This document shows, piece by piece, positions 32,665-42,255 of a DNA stretch of 64,000 bases. How positions within the stretch are numbered: the stretch's first letter is position 1; the number at the start of each line of letters is the position of its first letter. A model generated the notes under the pieces. That model had not been told where the DNA came from and made no database searches. It was given only the letters and a program-made list of their open reading frames with translations. Position numbers and translations under genes: made by a program. The stretch is from the NCBI RefSeq assembly GCF_002022415.1, contig NZ_MUBG01000001.1, forward strand, positions 1,054,001-1,118,000, given 5' to 3'. The DNA is from Bartonella sp. WD12.1 (GTDB lineage: Bacteria > Pseudomonadota > Alphaproteobacteria > Rhizobiales > Rhizobiaceae).

Positions 32665-35465
32665 GTTTTGAAGCTCCCCTAGTTTTGCTTGGACTTTTGG
32701 CCTTACCAGTTATTTGGTGGTTGTTGCGCACAACACCTTCCACGCCTCATAAAGAGCCTTTTCCTCCTTTACGCTTCTTGCTTAAACGAACTAATCAACA
32801 AGAAACAGCCAATCATACACCTTGGTGGTTGTTATTGCTACGGCTCGCTATGATAGCATTAATTACTATCGCCTTAGCACGCCCTATATGGAACCAAAAT
32901 CCTATTATTTTTTCCGGATCTCAACCATTGGCACTTATCATTGATAATGGATGGGCTTCTGCTGAAGAATGGAAAAAACGTATTACTGTTACAAAATCCT
33001 TACTTGTACAAGCAGAAAAACATAAAAAAGACATTTATTTACTTGCAACAGCTGAGAATAACACCCAAGAAATTGGTCCTTTTTCTGCAGAAGTTGTAAG
33101 ACAACATTTAACGCATTTGCAACCCCAACCCTGGCCTGTCAATCGAGTACAAGCATTTAAAAAACTCATTGAAAAAACCGGCAAAAAGCCTCTTGATATT
33201 GCTTATTTAAGTGATGGCTTACAAACAAACGAAGATAAACAAGTTCTTACTTTCATTGAACAATTAAAACCTAAAACACTCTTATGGTATTCAGCTGATA
33301 TTTCTCGTTTGATTGGCATAACAGGCATAGTCAATAACGATGGAAATATGGCAGCACGTATTATTCGTGCAACCACTCATGATAAGTCTATGATAACATT
33401 AAGCCTTTATGATTTCAAAAGTCAGCTTCTTGGGCATTTTACAGCACACTTTCATGAAGGAGAAACAACAGCTCTTGTCCCCCTTAATTTACCGCTTGAA
33501 TTACGCAATGACATTGCATGGATAAAAATTGATAACCATGCTCAAGCTGCTGCAACTTTTTTAATTGATAGCCGCAATCAAATAAGTCGCGTTGCTCTTC
33601 TATCACCAAGCGTTAATGAAATGGTGCAGCCTTTATTGTCTCCACTTTACTATGTCATCAAAGCATTGCAGGAACATGCACAGATTATAACAGCTGGCGG
33701 AGGAGAGCTTTCAGTTGATATTGATCACTTACTCAAACAAAACCCGTCTGTTTTCATTATGGGTGACATTGCTAATATGTCAAAAGCAGCAGAAAAAAAA
33801 CTATCTAATTTTGTGAATAAAGGGGGAGTACTCATTCGTTTTGCTGGGGAGAATCTGAGTTCTACAGAACAATATGACAGTTTACTACCTGTGCCACTAC
33901 GTTCTGGTGAACGTTATCTTGGAAGTACTATGTCATGGGCTAAACCACAAAAATTAGCACCTTTTGCAAAAAATAGCTTTTTCTTTGACCTTCCTTTTCC
34001 AGAAGAAGTTACTGTTTCACGTCAAATCTTAGCAGAACCAAGCTCAGATCTTTTTGAAAAGACATGGCTTAGTCTTGCTGATGGTACCCCCCTTCTCACA
34101 GCTGCTAACTATGGGAAAGGCATACTCATTTTTGTCCACATTGCGCCTGATCCTACATGGTCAAATCTTCCGCTTTCTGGATTTTTTGCACAAATGTTGC
34201 AAAAGCTTACCACGCTTCGTGTACATGACCAGGAAACCCCTATACAAACACAGACAACAACGGCACAAAGCCCTTGGCGAACATTAAATGCTGATGGTCA
34301 ATTACAGATACCCTCCCCTCATATCGCGCCACTTGTTATTAATGTACAAAAACCACCCCTTCTATCCTATGATACCCCACCTGGATTTTACGGTTCTAAA
34401 AATAATCTTTATGCATTGAATTTATTAAATCATTCATCACGTTTAACAAAACAATCGCCATTTCCTGCCACCTCAGGCAATGACCCATTATCCTACGATA
34501 CACAAGAGAAACATTTTGCTGGACCACTTTTAGGGTTGGCCAGCCTATTCTTAGCTCTAGATAGTTTTTTAGTTTTATGGATGGGAGGAACTTTTCTTTT
34601 CAATCGACGAAGTAATACGTTCCTCTTATTTCCACTAATAGCGAGTTTCATCTTCTTATTGTCTTATCCACCAATCGCTCATGCACAAACTGTGGAAAAG
34701 CATGATGAAACCATGGTGCAAGCAGCTGGTGCCACCCACCTTGCTTATGTTGTAACTCATAATCATGAAATTGATACAACAAGTAAAAGTGGATTAGAAG
34801 CACTCAGTCAATTTATCTCAGAGCGTACAATGCTTTCACCTGGCTCTGTTGTAGCGCTTGATCTTGATAAAGATGAACTTTCTTTCTATCCTCTCATTTA
34901 CTGGCCTATTGACGCTGATAGTCCCATGCCAACGCAAAAAAGTCTTGAAAAAATAAATGCTTTTATGAAACATGGTGGTACAGTTTTATTTGACACCCGT
35001 GATCAAATAAGTACCAATCTTAGCCTTGAAGAAACTGCTACCCCAGCCACGCAAAGATTGCGTGCCATTTTAAGTGAATTAAATATCCCAGCCATTGAAC
35101 CAGCATCAGCTGATCACGTTATTACTCGTTCTTTTTATATTATGCCTGATTTTCCTGGACGCTATCGTGGTTCACCTTTATGGGTTGAATCATCATCAAT
35201 AAATAAAAAAAATAAAAACTCTATTGCCACTGGCGATAATGTTAGTTCTCTTCTTATCACTGCCAATAACCTTGCTGGTGCTTGGGCACTAGACGAGAAC
35301 GGTACATGGAAATACCCACTTGTTCCCAATGATCCTATGCAACGCCTATGGGCATTTCGCGCAGGACTGAATATTGTCATCTACATGCTCACAGGTAATT
35401 ATAAAGCTGATCAGGTTCATGTTCCTGCATTGTTAGAGAGCTTTAACAGAAAAAAAAGTCAATGA
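32661..35465 (+). CDS. BatA-N/DUF4159 membrane protein
   Basis: This 934-residue membrane protein has an N-terminal Aerotolerance-regulator segment (BatA-N) with two membrane helices (LVLLGLLALPVIWWLL and WLLLLRLAMIALITIALARP). A long extracytoplasmic region follows with a glutamine-amidotransferase-like fold. There is a second pair of helices around residues 628-675, and a C-terminal DUF4159 domain includes GGTVLFDTRD. The start codon is TTG at 32661 with GGAGG just upstream, overlapping the DUF58 stop. It ends overlapping the next start (ATGA). A periplasmic or envelope role linked to MoxR is inferred. Confidence 0.88.
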   Translation: MSFEAPLVLLGLLALPVIWWLLRTTPSTPHKEPFPPLRFLLKRTNQQETANHTPWWLLLLRLAMIALITIALARPIWNQNPIIFSGSQPLALIIDNGWASAEEWKKRITVTKSLLVQAEKHKKDIYLLATAENNTQEIGPFSAEVVRQHLTHLQPQPWPVNRVQAFKKLIEKTGKKPLDIAYLSDGLQTNEDKQVLTFIEQLKPKTLLWYSADISRLIGITGIVNNDGNMAARIIRATTHDKSMITLSLYDFKSQLLGHFTAHFHEGETTALVPLNLPLELRNDIAWIKIDNHAQAAATFLIDSRNQISRVALLSPSVNEMVQPLLSPLYYVIKALQEHAQIITAGGGELSVDIDHLLKQNPSVFIMGDIANMSKAAEKKLSNFVNKGGVLIRFAGENLSSTEQYDSLLPVPLRSGERYLGSTMSWAKPQKLAPFAKNSFFFDLPFPEEVTVSRQILAEPSSDLFEKTWLSLADGTPLLTAANYGKGILIFVHIAPDPTWSNLPLSGFFAQMLQKLTTLRVHDQETPIQTQTTTAQSPWRTLNADGQLQIPSPHIAPLVINVQKPPLLSYDTPPGFYGSKNNLYALNLLNHSSRLTKQSPFPATSGNDPLSYDTQEKHFAGPLLGLASLFLALDSFLVLWMGGTFLFNRRSNTFLLFPLIASFIFLLSYPPIAHAQTVEKHDETMVQAAGATHLAYVVTHNHEIDTTSKSGLEALSQFISERTMLSPGSVVALDLDKDELSFYPLIYWPIDADSPMPTQKSLEKINAFMKHGGTVLFDTRDQISTNLSLEETATPATQRLRAILSELNIPAIEPASADHVITRSFYIMPDFPGRYRGSPLWVESSSINKKNKNSIATGDNVSSLLITANNLAGAWALDENGTWKYPLVPNDPMQRLWAFRAGLNIVIYMLTGNYKADQVHVPALLESFNRKKSQ

Positions 35466-37558
35466 TACCATCGATCACTTTCCAGTCTCTCCTACCCATT
35501 TTATGGCTTCTTTTTTTAGGGGGACTTCCCGCCTTTTTTATTATTATCGGCCTCATTACGAAGCGCCCTGGAGCTTTGTTACGTCTTATAGCATTGAGTT
35601 CAATCATTCTTGCTTTGCTTAATCCAATGATAATAAAAGAACAGCGTGAACCTGTTAAAAGCACTGTGGGTATTGTGATTGACCAAAGCAAAAGTCAAAT
35701 ATTTGGTACACGTGGAGACGATAGTCATAAAGCGCGCATACAATTAACAAATGAGTTATCCCGCTATCCACAATTTGAGCTGCGTTTTATTGAAGCTGGA
35801 AAACTTTCTGAAAACCATTATGCACCATCAACAAATTTATTTAATGCTTTAACACAAGCTATAGCTGATATACCTCCATCTCGCTATGCAGGAACAATTT
35901 TGATCACAGACGGACAAGTGCATGATATTCCAAAATTATCAGAACTTCATGATAGTGCACCAATTAACGCTCTTATAACAGGGAGAGCCAATGAATTTGA
36001 TCGTCAAATTAAGTTTATTTCTCCTCCCCGTTTTGCTCTTATCAATAAACCACAAGTACTTTCCATCTTGGTAGAAGACAAAGGTCAACCTCAAGAATCT
36101 ATACCAGCGCAAGCAAATGTTTCTATAAGCGTTAATGGGCAAGAGGTTGGTCGTTATTCTGTAACTCCTGGTACTATTTTTCAAACTGAAATCACTCTTC
36201 CTCATGCTGAAAAAAATATCATTCAAGCTACAACTGATACTTACGAAGGTGAATTAAGCGTTGAAAACAATCGGGCTATTGCTGTCATTGAAGGAATTAG
36301 AGAAAATTTGCGTGTTCTTCTTATCTCGGGTGCACCTTATAATGGTGAACGTACATGGCGTGATCTTTTAAAAAGTGATTCCAATATTGATCTTGTTCAT
36401 TTTACTATTTTGCGTCCACCTGAAAAAGCAGACAATACACCTTTAAGCCAATTGTCACTTGTTGTCTTTCCTACAACCCAATTATTTGTTGAAGAAATCA
36501 ACAATTTTGATCTCATTATTCTCGACGGTTTTCAACATTCCAATGCGTTACCATTGATTTATTATGATTATATTACTCAATATGTACAAAAAGGTGGTGC
36601 ATTACTTATAGTAACAGGACCTGAATTTGCTAATGAACTCTCACTTGCTAGAACACCTTTAATAAGTGTCCTACCAGCATTACCAAATGGTATTATTATT
36701 CAAAAGCCTTTCCGCCCGACATTAACCAAAGAAGGCAAACGCCATCCTGTTACGCGAGATCTTGCTACCCCTACCCACCCAATTTCTCAATGGGGGCGGT
36801 GGCTACGACAAATTGCAATTCAAGGCACAAATAAAAGTGTTCCTATTATGAAAGGAGCTGATGAACAACCACTTTTGTTTCTTTCTCATATTGGTAAAGG
36901 TCGAGTAGGTATGTTGCTTTCTGATGAAAGTTGGCTATGGGCTCGAGGTTTTGAAGGTGGGGGTCCCTATGCCGCTCTTTATCGTCGCATTGCTCATTGG
37001 CTCATGAAAGAACCAGAACTTGAAGAAGAAAGATTAAGTACTATAAATGATCATCATCATTTAACAATTCGTCGACAAACACTTAAAGAGCAGCCAGAGC
37101 CAGCCGAAGTAATCTTCCCCTCTGGCAAAAAACAAAAGATCATTCTTACAAAAGAACAAGAAGGTGTTTTTACAGGAACTGTAAATACTGACGAAACAGG
37201 AATCTTTACCATCCACAATGGCGATCAAACAGTGCTTTCTCCTATAGGCGCACTCGATAGTCTTGAATTTTCTGATTTAATTTCAACAGAAGAAAAACTA
37301 GCCCCTATCAGCCAACACACCGGTGGTCATGTAGTACGTTTGCATCATGAGAAAAAAGATGGCATTCACATTCCTCCCATTAAATTGATTCAAACAAAAA
37401 CAAAATCAATATCTCCCCGTATTCCATCAATTGCTCTGAAAGAAGCAACAGAAACTCGTTTGATTAATGCCTCATACTTTTCAATTTTTTCTGGATTTTT
37501 AGCTCTGATCACCTGCTTTTTATTACTCAGCAGCATGTGGTATCGCGAAAATCATTAA
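35462..37558 (+). CDS. Large VWA/glutaminase-like membrane protein of the MoxR operon
   Basis: This 698-residue membrane protein has two N-terminal helices (LPILWLLFLGGLPAFFIIIG and LLRLIALSSIILALLNP) and one C-terminal helix (YFSIFSGFLALITCFLLL). The large domain between carries a VWA-like start (GIVIDQSKSQ, DxSxS-like) and, around residues 340-500, a class I glutamine amidotransferase-like domain without a visible catalytic cysteine triad. It is the last gene of the MoxR-DUF58-DUF4159 operon, and its ATG overlaps the previous stop. Its function is unknown. BatB/BatE-like partners in other bacteria give aerotolerance. Confidence 0.85.
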   Translation: MIPSITFQSLLPILWLLFLGGLPAFFIIIGLITKRPGALLRLIALSSIILALLNPMIIKEQREPVKSTVGIVIDQSKSQIFGTRGDDSHKARIQLTNELSRYPQFELRFIEAGKLSENHYAPSTNLFNALTQAIADIPPSRYAGTILITDGQVHDIPKLSELHDSAPINALITGRANEFDRQIKFISPPRFALINKPQVLSILVEDKGQPQESIPAQANVSISVNGQEVGRYSVTPGTIFQTEITLPHAEKNIIQATTDTYEGELSVENNRAIAVIEGIRENLRVLLISGAPYNGERTWRDLLKSDSNIDLVHFTILRPPEKADNTPLSQLSLVVFPTTQLFVEEINNFDLIILDGFQHSNALPLIYYDYITQYVQKGGALLIVTGPEFANELSLARTPLISVLPALPNGIIIQKPFRPTLTKEGKRHPVTRDLATPTHPISQWGRWLRQIAIQGTNKSVPIMKGADEQPLLFLSHIGKGRVGMLLSDESWLWARGFEGGGPYAALYRRIAHWLMKEPELEEERLSTINDHHHLTIRRQTLKEQPEPAEVIFPSGKKQKIILTKEQEGVFTGTVNTDETGIFTIHNGDQTVLSPIGALDSLEFSDLISTEEKLAPISQHTGGHVVRLHHEKKDGIHIPPIKLIQTKTKSISPRIPSIALKEATETRLINASYFSIFSGFLALITCFLLLSSMWYRENH

Positions 37559-37623
37559 AAAATCCTAAGCGATTTTTAATTGCTTTAAGATAACTTAAAT
37601 CTCTTTTACGAAAAGAATGTATA

Positions 37624-38175
37624 TTAACTACATGAACGATAACGTACTTTACCATGTGCTGTTTTTAACGCATCTTCTTGCAATTCTAAGACTAATAATC
37701 GTTGGGGGTTTACTGGCGCAGGCATTTGTATTTGCCCATGTTGTACATTTTTAAAATTGAAACGGCCATAATAATCTTTATCCCCAATCAAAATGACCAA
37801 AGGAATATTACAATTTTCCGCCGCTTGTAATGCCATACGTACTAACTTGCTTCCTACACCAACATTTTTATGGTCAGGCCGAACAACGAGAGGACCTAGC
37901 AGACAAGCAGTTTGTATACCAATGTATATAGGAGTCATCCTCACAGAACCAATAACATAGTCTCCCAAACAAGCAACAAAAGAGAGTTGACGATCATGCT
38001 CACCATCTTCTCGCAGTAAATAACTTGCACGTACAAAACGACCAGGACCAAAAACTATTTGATTGATTTGTTTGATTTGAACATCATGATCAATTGTTTC
38101 AAGCCAATAACTTATCGCACTGTCAGTTGCAGAAAAAGGAGCGCAAGATTGAGAAGTAGACGATAAGTTTATCAT
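37624..38175 (-). CDS. GNAT-family N-acetyltransferase
   Basis: This 183-residue acetyltransferase has the acetyl-CoA motif LVVRPDHKNVGVGSKLVRMAL (the R/Q-x-x-G-x-G/A loop reads KNVGVGS) and a C-terminal DKDYYGRFNFKNV segment typical of YhbS-like GNATs. The acceptor substrate cannot be told. It is convergent with the MoxR operon. Upstream lies a 257-base spacer without a gene. Confidence 0.88.
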   Translation of the reverse strand: MINLSSTSQSCAPFSATDSAISYWLETIDHDVQIKQINQIVFGPGRFVRASYLLREDGEHDRQLSFVACLGDYVIGSVRMTPIYIGIQTACLLGPLVVRPDHKNVGVGSKLVRMALQAAENCNIPLVILIGDKDYYGRFNFKNVQHGQIQMPAPVNPQRLLVLELQEDALKTAHGKVRYRSCS

Positions 38176-38432
38176 AGATCGTTCCTAAAAAATTAATATG
38201 CAAATAAAAATCAATTATTTCAGTTTAAAAAGTTTTGATTCATTATCACTATTTTTTCACACATTACCCACCCCATTTGAAAAACCTTGCTTTTAGCACT
38301 CTTTTCTAACACCGTAAATGCTTGCAAAGTTTTCTTAAAACTTTCTAGCAAGCTGCTCTTATCCTATACTCCTCTACCGCTCCTAACAATAAACCGGCTT
38401 ATTTTTCTATTGCCTAAATTGTTTTCAGCATT

Positions 38433-39329
38433 ATGCTAATATTTATGTTTTATCTTGCCCATATATCGGATGTGCACCTTTCACCTCTCCCACAACCTTC
38501 TTTATCTGAGCTTTTTGGGAAGCGTCTTACTGGCTATTTCAATTGGCAAAAAAAACGCAAAAACCAAATGACAGCAAGTGTTTTAGACACTTTAATGCAT
38601 GCACTGAAAAAGGAAAAACCTGATCACCTTGTAATTTCTGGCGATCTCGTCAACCTTTCTCTAGATAAAGAATTTGAACAAGCATTCCATTGGTTGCGTG
38701 CACAAGGCCATCCTGAAAATATTTCTTTAACGCTCGGTAATCATGATGCTTATGTTCGCGGAGCATTTCAAAAAGCTTGTACCGCCTTTCAACCTTGGAT
38801 CACAGGTGATCTTCCTCAAAATAATGCTTTTCCTTATATGCGCGTTCGCGATAATGTGGCTATTATCAGTGCTTCTTCGGCCATCGCTACACCACTTTTC
38901 CAAGCTGCCGGCTATTTTGATAAAATGCAAGCACAGATTTTATCCCAACTTTTAAATGAATCTGCAACGCGCAATCTTTTTCGTACCGTAATGATACATC
39001 ACCCTCCTTTTCATAATGCTACTTCTTGGTATAAAAAATTATGGGGTATAGAAAAATTTCTAGACGTTATAAAACACCACGGGTGTGAACTTATTCTCCA
39101 TGGCCATACCCATTTACCTACATTAAACTTCATTGAAGGAAAAATGAAAAAAGTTCCTATTGTCGGTGTTTCTTCCGCATCACAAGCCTTTGGAAGTAAG
39201 AAGCCACCTGCCAGTTTCAACTTGTTTGCTATTGAGCGCTCTCATCAGCAATGGCATTGTCAATTACAACGTCATAGTATTATTAATCAAAACAATGAAA
39301 TAATGTGTACTGAAAAAATTGATCTTTAG
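38433..39329 (+). CDS. Calcineurin-like metallophosphoesterase
   Basis: This 298-residue cytoplasmic metallophosphoesterase has all five metal motifs in order: HISDVHL, ISGDLVN, GNHDAYV, MIHHPP and LHGHTHLP. It resembles CpdA/Icc-type cyclic-nucleotide phosphodiesterases and the MPE families of Rhizobiales, but the substrate is not defined. A second ATG at 38445 (MFYLAHISD) is an equally possible start. Confidence 0.88.
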   Translation: MLIFMFYLAHISDVHLSPLPQPSLSELFGKRLTGYFNWQKKRKNQMTASVLDTLMHALKKEKPDHLVISGDLVNLSLDKEFEQAFHWLRAQGHPENISLTLGNHDAYVRGAFQKACTAFQPWITGDLPQNNAFPYMRVRDNVAIISASSAIATPLFQAAGYFDKMQAQILSQLLNESATRNLFRTVMIHHPPFHNATSWYKKLWGIEKFLDVIKHHGCELILHGHTHLPTLNFIEGKMKKVPIVGVSSASQAFGSKKPPASFNLFAIERSHQQWHCQLQRHSIINQNNEIMCTEKIDL

Positions 39330-39614
39330 TATTTTAAAAACTACTAACCCAAAAATATCCTGTGTCTCATACTTCTTAAAACAATATTATAATCACTACA
39401 AAACTCAGAGTTACCGATATAATTAACTATGATACCATTATCAATTATAATGCCTCATATTTTACCGATGCATTACTTTCATATAACATCTCACTATCAC
39501 AGAAAATCCCCTGCGAGAATAAATATCTACAATAATCCATGATTGCTATTTCTATAGCTGTACAAAATTCGATTATGCATTGCGCATAGAAAAAACAAAT
39601 AAAAAAGAAATTTC

Positions 39615-40529
39615 TCACAAAAAAGGAATAGTCATCGTACCAGGAGGAAACTTGGCTTCATTTTCAGGTTCTATATGAATAGTAATACGGGCATTTTTAA
39701 ATTCAACTCTAATTGCTTCTTCAACTTTATTACAAATCTGATGCGCTTCTCCCACCTGCATCGCAGTTGGTACAACTAAATGAAACTCTATAAAAGTAAC
39801 CCTACCAGCAATACGCGTGCGTAAATCATGTATTTCAATGGCACCACACGCATTTGCTAAAATAAGATCATTAATCCGCATGGTTTCGTTTAATTTAACT
39901 CCAACATCCATTAATCCTTGAACAGAATTATGGATCACTTTCCAACCCTGCACAAGAATATGAATAGCAACCATTATTGCCAAAATTGGATCTAAAATAG
40001 TCCATCCACTTACGAAAGCAGCAATAAGTCCTACTAAAATGCCAAAGGAAGTTAAAACATCCATCATTACATGTGCTCCATCAGCTTTAAGAGCTGGTGA
40101 ATGATGAATTTTTCCTTGTCGAATAAGAATCAAACCCCAAAAATAATTTATGATACAGACTGCAAGATTAATACCAATCCATATTCCAGGCTGCTGCGGT
40201 AATTCAGCAGTCGAAAGAGCTAACCACGCTTTTCTTAAAATCATAATTGCTGCAATGATGATCAATACACCTTCAAAAATAGCAGAAAAATATTCTGCCT
40301 TATGATGCCCAAAAGGATGATTTTGATCAGCTGGCTTTAGACTTATTTTAACAGCCCACCATGTCGCTAATGCAGCAATTATATTAACAATTGATTCCAA
40401 AGCATCAGAATAAAGTGCAACCGAACCGGTAATCTGATAAGCCCAATATTTCAAAGCAAAAACGATACAAGCCACTAAAACAGACCATAGTGTCAATCTT
40501 TGTATCTTTATCTTTGTACTCATAACCAC
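39615..40529 (-). CDS. Cation diffusion facilitator transporter
   Basis: This 304-residue inner-membrane antiporter expels divalent metals (Zn2+, Fe2+, Co2+ or Mn2+) in exchange for protons. It has six predicted helices. Metal-site residues are YSDALESIVN (helix II) and HVMMDVLTS (helix V), and the loop DQNHPFGHHKAEYF is characteristic. A C-terminal cytosolic dimerisation domain (about residues 205-300) is present. The DxxxE/HxxxD pattern leaves the metal ambiguous. Confidence 0.92.
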   Translation of the reverse strand: MVMSTKIKIQRLTLWSVLVACIVFALKYWAYQITGSVALYSDALESIVNIIAALATWWAVKISLKPADQNHPFGHHKAEYFSAIFEGVLIIIAAIMILRKAWLALSTAELPQQPGIWIGINLAVCIINYFWGLILIRQGKIHHSPALKADGAHVMMDVLTSFGILVGLIAAFVSGWTILDPILAIMVAIHILVQGWKVIHNSVQGLMDVGVKLNETMRINDLILANACGAIEIHDLRTRIAGRVTFIEFHLVVPTAMQVGEAHQICNKVEEAIRVEFKNARITIHIEPENEAKFPPGTMTIPFL

Positions 40530-41110
40530 ACACCATTCTCTATTAAATGAGGCACAATATTTTGAGCAGCATACCTATAAACATTATTGATATGCCTTTA
40601 CACCATTCCTCAATATCAGATAGCTTTAAAATAAAACAATTATCGTGGGCCTACTGTTCGTGCAAAAATTGCCACACCACAAATCATACTATTATAATCA
40701 ACTGTAACGACTCGAATTTCTCCCATAAAAAGGAGAGATAGTTCTTAAGACGATACCAGATGTATCAACCCAGCTGTTATAATTGCTTATTGAACAGACT
40801 GAACATTCTTGTTGCCTTATAATTGAGAAAAAATTTTTTTAAACATATTTTATACTTACATATTTCTTATGACCATTTTCATTCAGCATAGCTGTTACTG
40901 TATAAAATACAAAAAAGCCAGTTAATATTATTGTTGTGATTTTATTCCCAAATGCATCAAAACTTATAGTTGTTATAAATAATTCTACTTAAAGAAAAAC
41001 CATAAAATGGACAGAATATTCATCACAAAATTTTTATTTTGTGGTCTATAGCGTGCAATTCAAAAAATTATTTTTAGCCATCGAAAAAAGCATTCTTATA
41101 AATACCATTC
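40530..41110. other. Spacer CDF transporter-small RNA
   Basis: Several short open frames here (for example 40547-40741) lack ribosome sites and family features. No gene is supported. A strong structured element begins at about 41111. Confidence 0.55.
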
Positions 41111-41151
41111 CCATAAAAAAGAATCTGGGCATTGGGGACCCAGATTCTTTT
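41111..41151 (-). terminator. Intrinsic terminator of the candidate small RNA
   Basis: A 13-bp perfect stem with a 9-base loop is followed on the minus strand by TTTTTT. On the plus strand the tail is only TTTTCCCC, so the minus strand is the better-supported direction. Confidence 0.8.
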
Positions 41152-41241
41152 CCCCTAGAAAGGGATTACAGTCTTAGGAAATAGCGGGGACCTAAGACAC
41201 TGTACCCGAATAAAACACTGTTATGTATTGCACTCGGTAAT
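41111..41241 (-). ncRNA. Candidate small RNA with two C-rich hairpin loops
   Basis: Read on the minus strand this unit has a sigma-70-like promoter, about 40 bases of leader, a hairpin with 8-bp perfect arms (GTCTTAGG/CCTAAGAC, 41191-41198 with 41171-41178), a short linker, and a second hairpin with 13-bp perfect arms (41139-41151 with 41117-41129). A run of six T follows. Both loops begin with UCCCC directly after a GG. Exposed C-rich loops able to pair with Shine-Dalgarno sequences are typical of trans-acting alphaproteobacterial small RNAs. No open frame with a ribosome site lies inside. The exact 5' end is estimated. No Rfam family was recognised by eye. Confidence 0.65.
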
Positions 41242-41246
41242 TGTGT

Positions 41247-41273
41247 TTTATACCTATGGTTGTATAATGTCAA
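41247..41273 (-). promoter_or_regulatory. Sigma-70-like promoter of the candidate small RNA
   Basis: On the minus strand there is a perfect -35 TTGACA (41268-41273). It is followed after 15 bases by TATAAA (41247-41252), or after 17 bases by TAAAAC as an alternative -10. This predicts a start near 41240. Confidence 0.6.
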
Positions 41274-41389
41274 CATATATTCTACTTTAAATTTAAAAAT
41301 AATACATCTTTTTTGTCTCCCCATTCAATCACGAAGACACAGCATTCACTACGCTGGTGATTTAGAAAAAATAATGTTAGAAGCTCTAT

Positions 41390-42205
41390 ATGACTTTGAA
41401 TATCACCACAATCCACGAAACTGATGACCCACGCTTGAAAGCTTATCGTAATATTCATGAAAAAGATCTCGTTGGACGACAACATCAATTTATTGCTGAA
41501 GGCAAAGTAGTATTGTCAGCATTACTGCATTCAAAAGATTTTTCTGCCTCGTCATTGCTTATTGTAGCAGCACGCCTTCTTGGAATTATGCCTATTTTAA
41601 AAGCAACAAAACCAACCTGTCCTATTTATTGTGTTCCGCAAAAAGTCATGGACAATATTGCTGGTTTTCATGTTCATCGTGGTATGCTTGGTATCGGTGA
41701 ACGTAAAACTTTACCCTCATTACAAGATTTTTTAAAAAATCTTCCAGAAAAAACCTTGGTGCCAGTTTTATGCGGTATTTCTAATCATGATAATATGGGT
41801 GCCATTTTTCGCAATGCAGCTGCTTTTGCCTGCCATGGTATTATTGTTGATAAAACTTCATGCGATCCGCTATATCGAAAAGCAATTAGAGTTTCTGTTG
41901 GTGCTGCTCTAAAAATACCTTATACACAAGGCACTGATATTGATAGCATTATTGAAGCTTTAAATGATGCGGACTTTCATCTTTATGCCCTTTCCCCTTC
42001 TGCTCCACGCTATCTCAAAGAAGCAAAATCAACAAAACGCACTGCAATTATTTTGGGAGCGGAAGGTGATGGTTTGCCAGCTCATATTCTACAAAAATCA
42101 GAGACTTTACGCATTCCTATGGCTTATGGTTTTGATAGCCTCAATGTTGCTACCGCATCAGGTATTGCATTAGCACATTTTGCTGACTTTGATAAACTCA
42201 ACTAA
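41390..42205 (+). CDS. TrmH/SpoU-family RNA 2'-O-methyltransferase
   Basis: This 271-residue SPOUT methyltransferase has an N-terminal substrate-binding segment (RQHQFIAEGKVVLSALL) and a C-terminal knot domain with CGISNHDNMGAIFRNAAAF, ILGAEGDGLP and IPMAYGFDSLNVATASGIAL. It modifies a 2'-hydroxyl of rRNA or tRNA using SAM. The target cannot be fixed (RlmB-, TrmH- and TsnR-like members look alike). It is transcribed away from the candidate small RNA, sharing its upstream region. Confidence 0.9.
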   Translation: MTLNITTIHETDDPRLKAYRNIHEKDLVGRQHQFIAEGKVVLSALLHSKDFSASSLLIVAARLLGIMPILKATKPTCPIYCVPQKVMDNIAGFHVHRGMLGIGERKTLPSLQDFLKNLPEKTLVPVLCGISNHDNMGAIFRNAAAFACHGIIVDKTSCDPLYRKAIRVSVGAALKIPYTQGTDIDSIIEALNDADFHLYALSPSAPRYLKEAKSTKRTAIILGAEGDGLPAHILQKSETLRIPMAYGFDSLNVATASGIALAHFADFDKLN

Positions 42206-42255
42206 AAGTGAAAAATATTTTAAACTGTAAATACGCATTTTATTAGCTTACTATT

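Noticed and set aside
40547-40741. 64-codon open frame upstream of the CDF gene
   Set aside because: No ribosome site and no protein-like pattern; lies in the promoter region of the divergent transporter gene.
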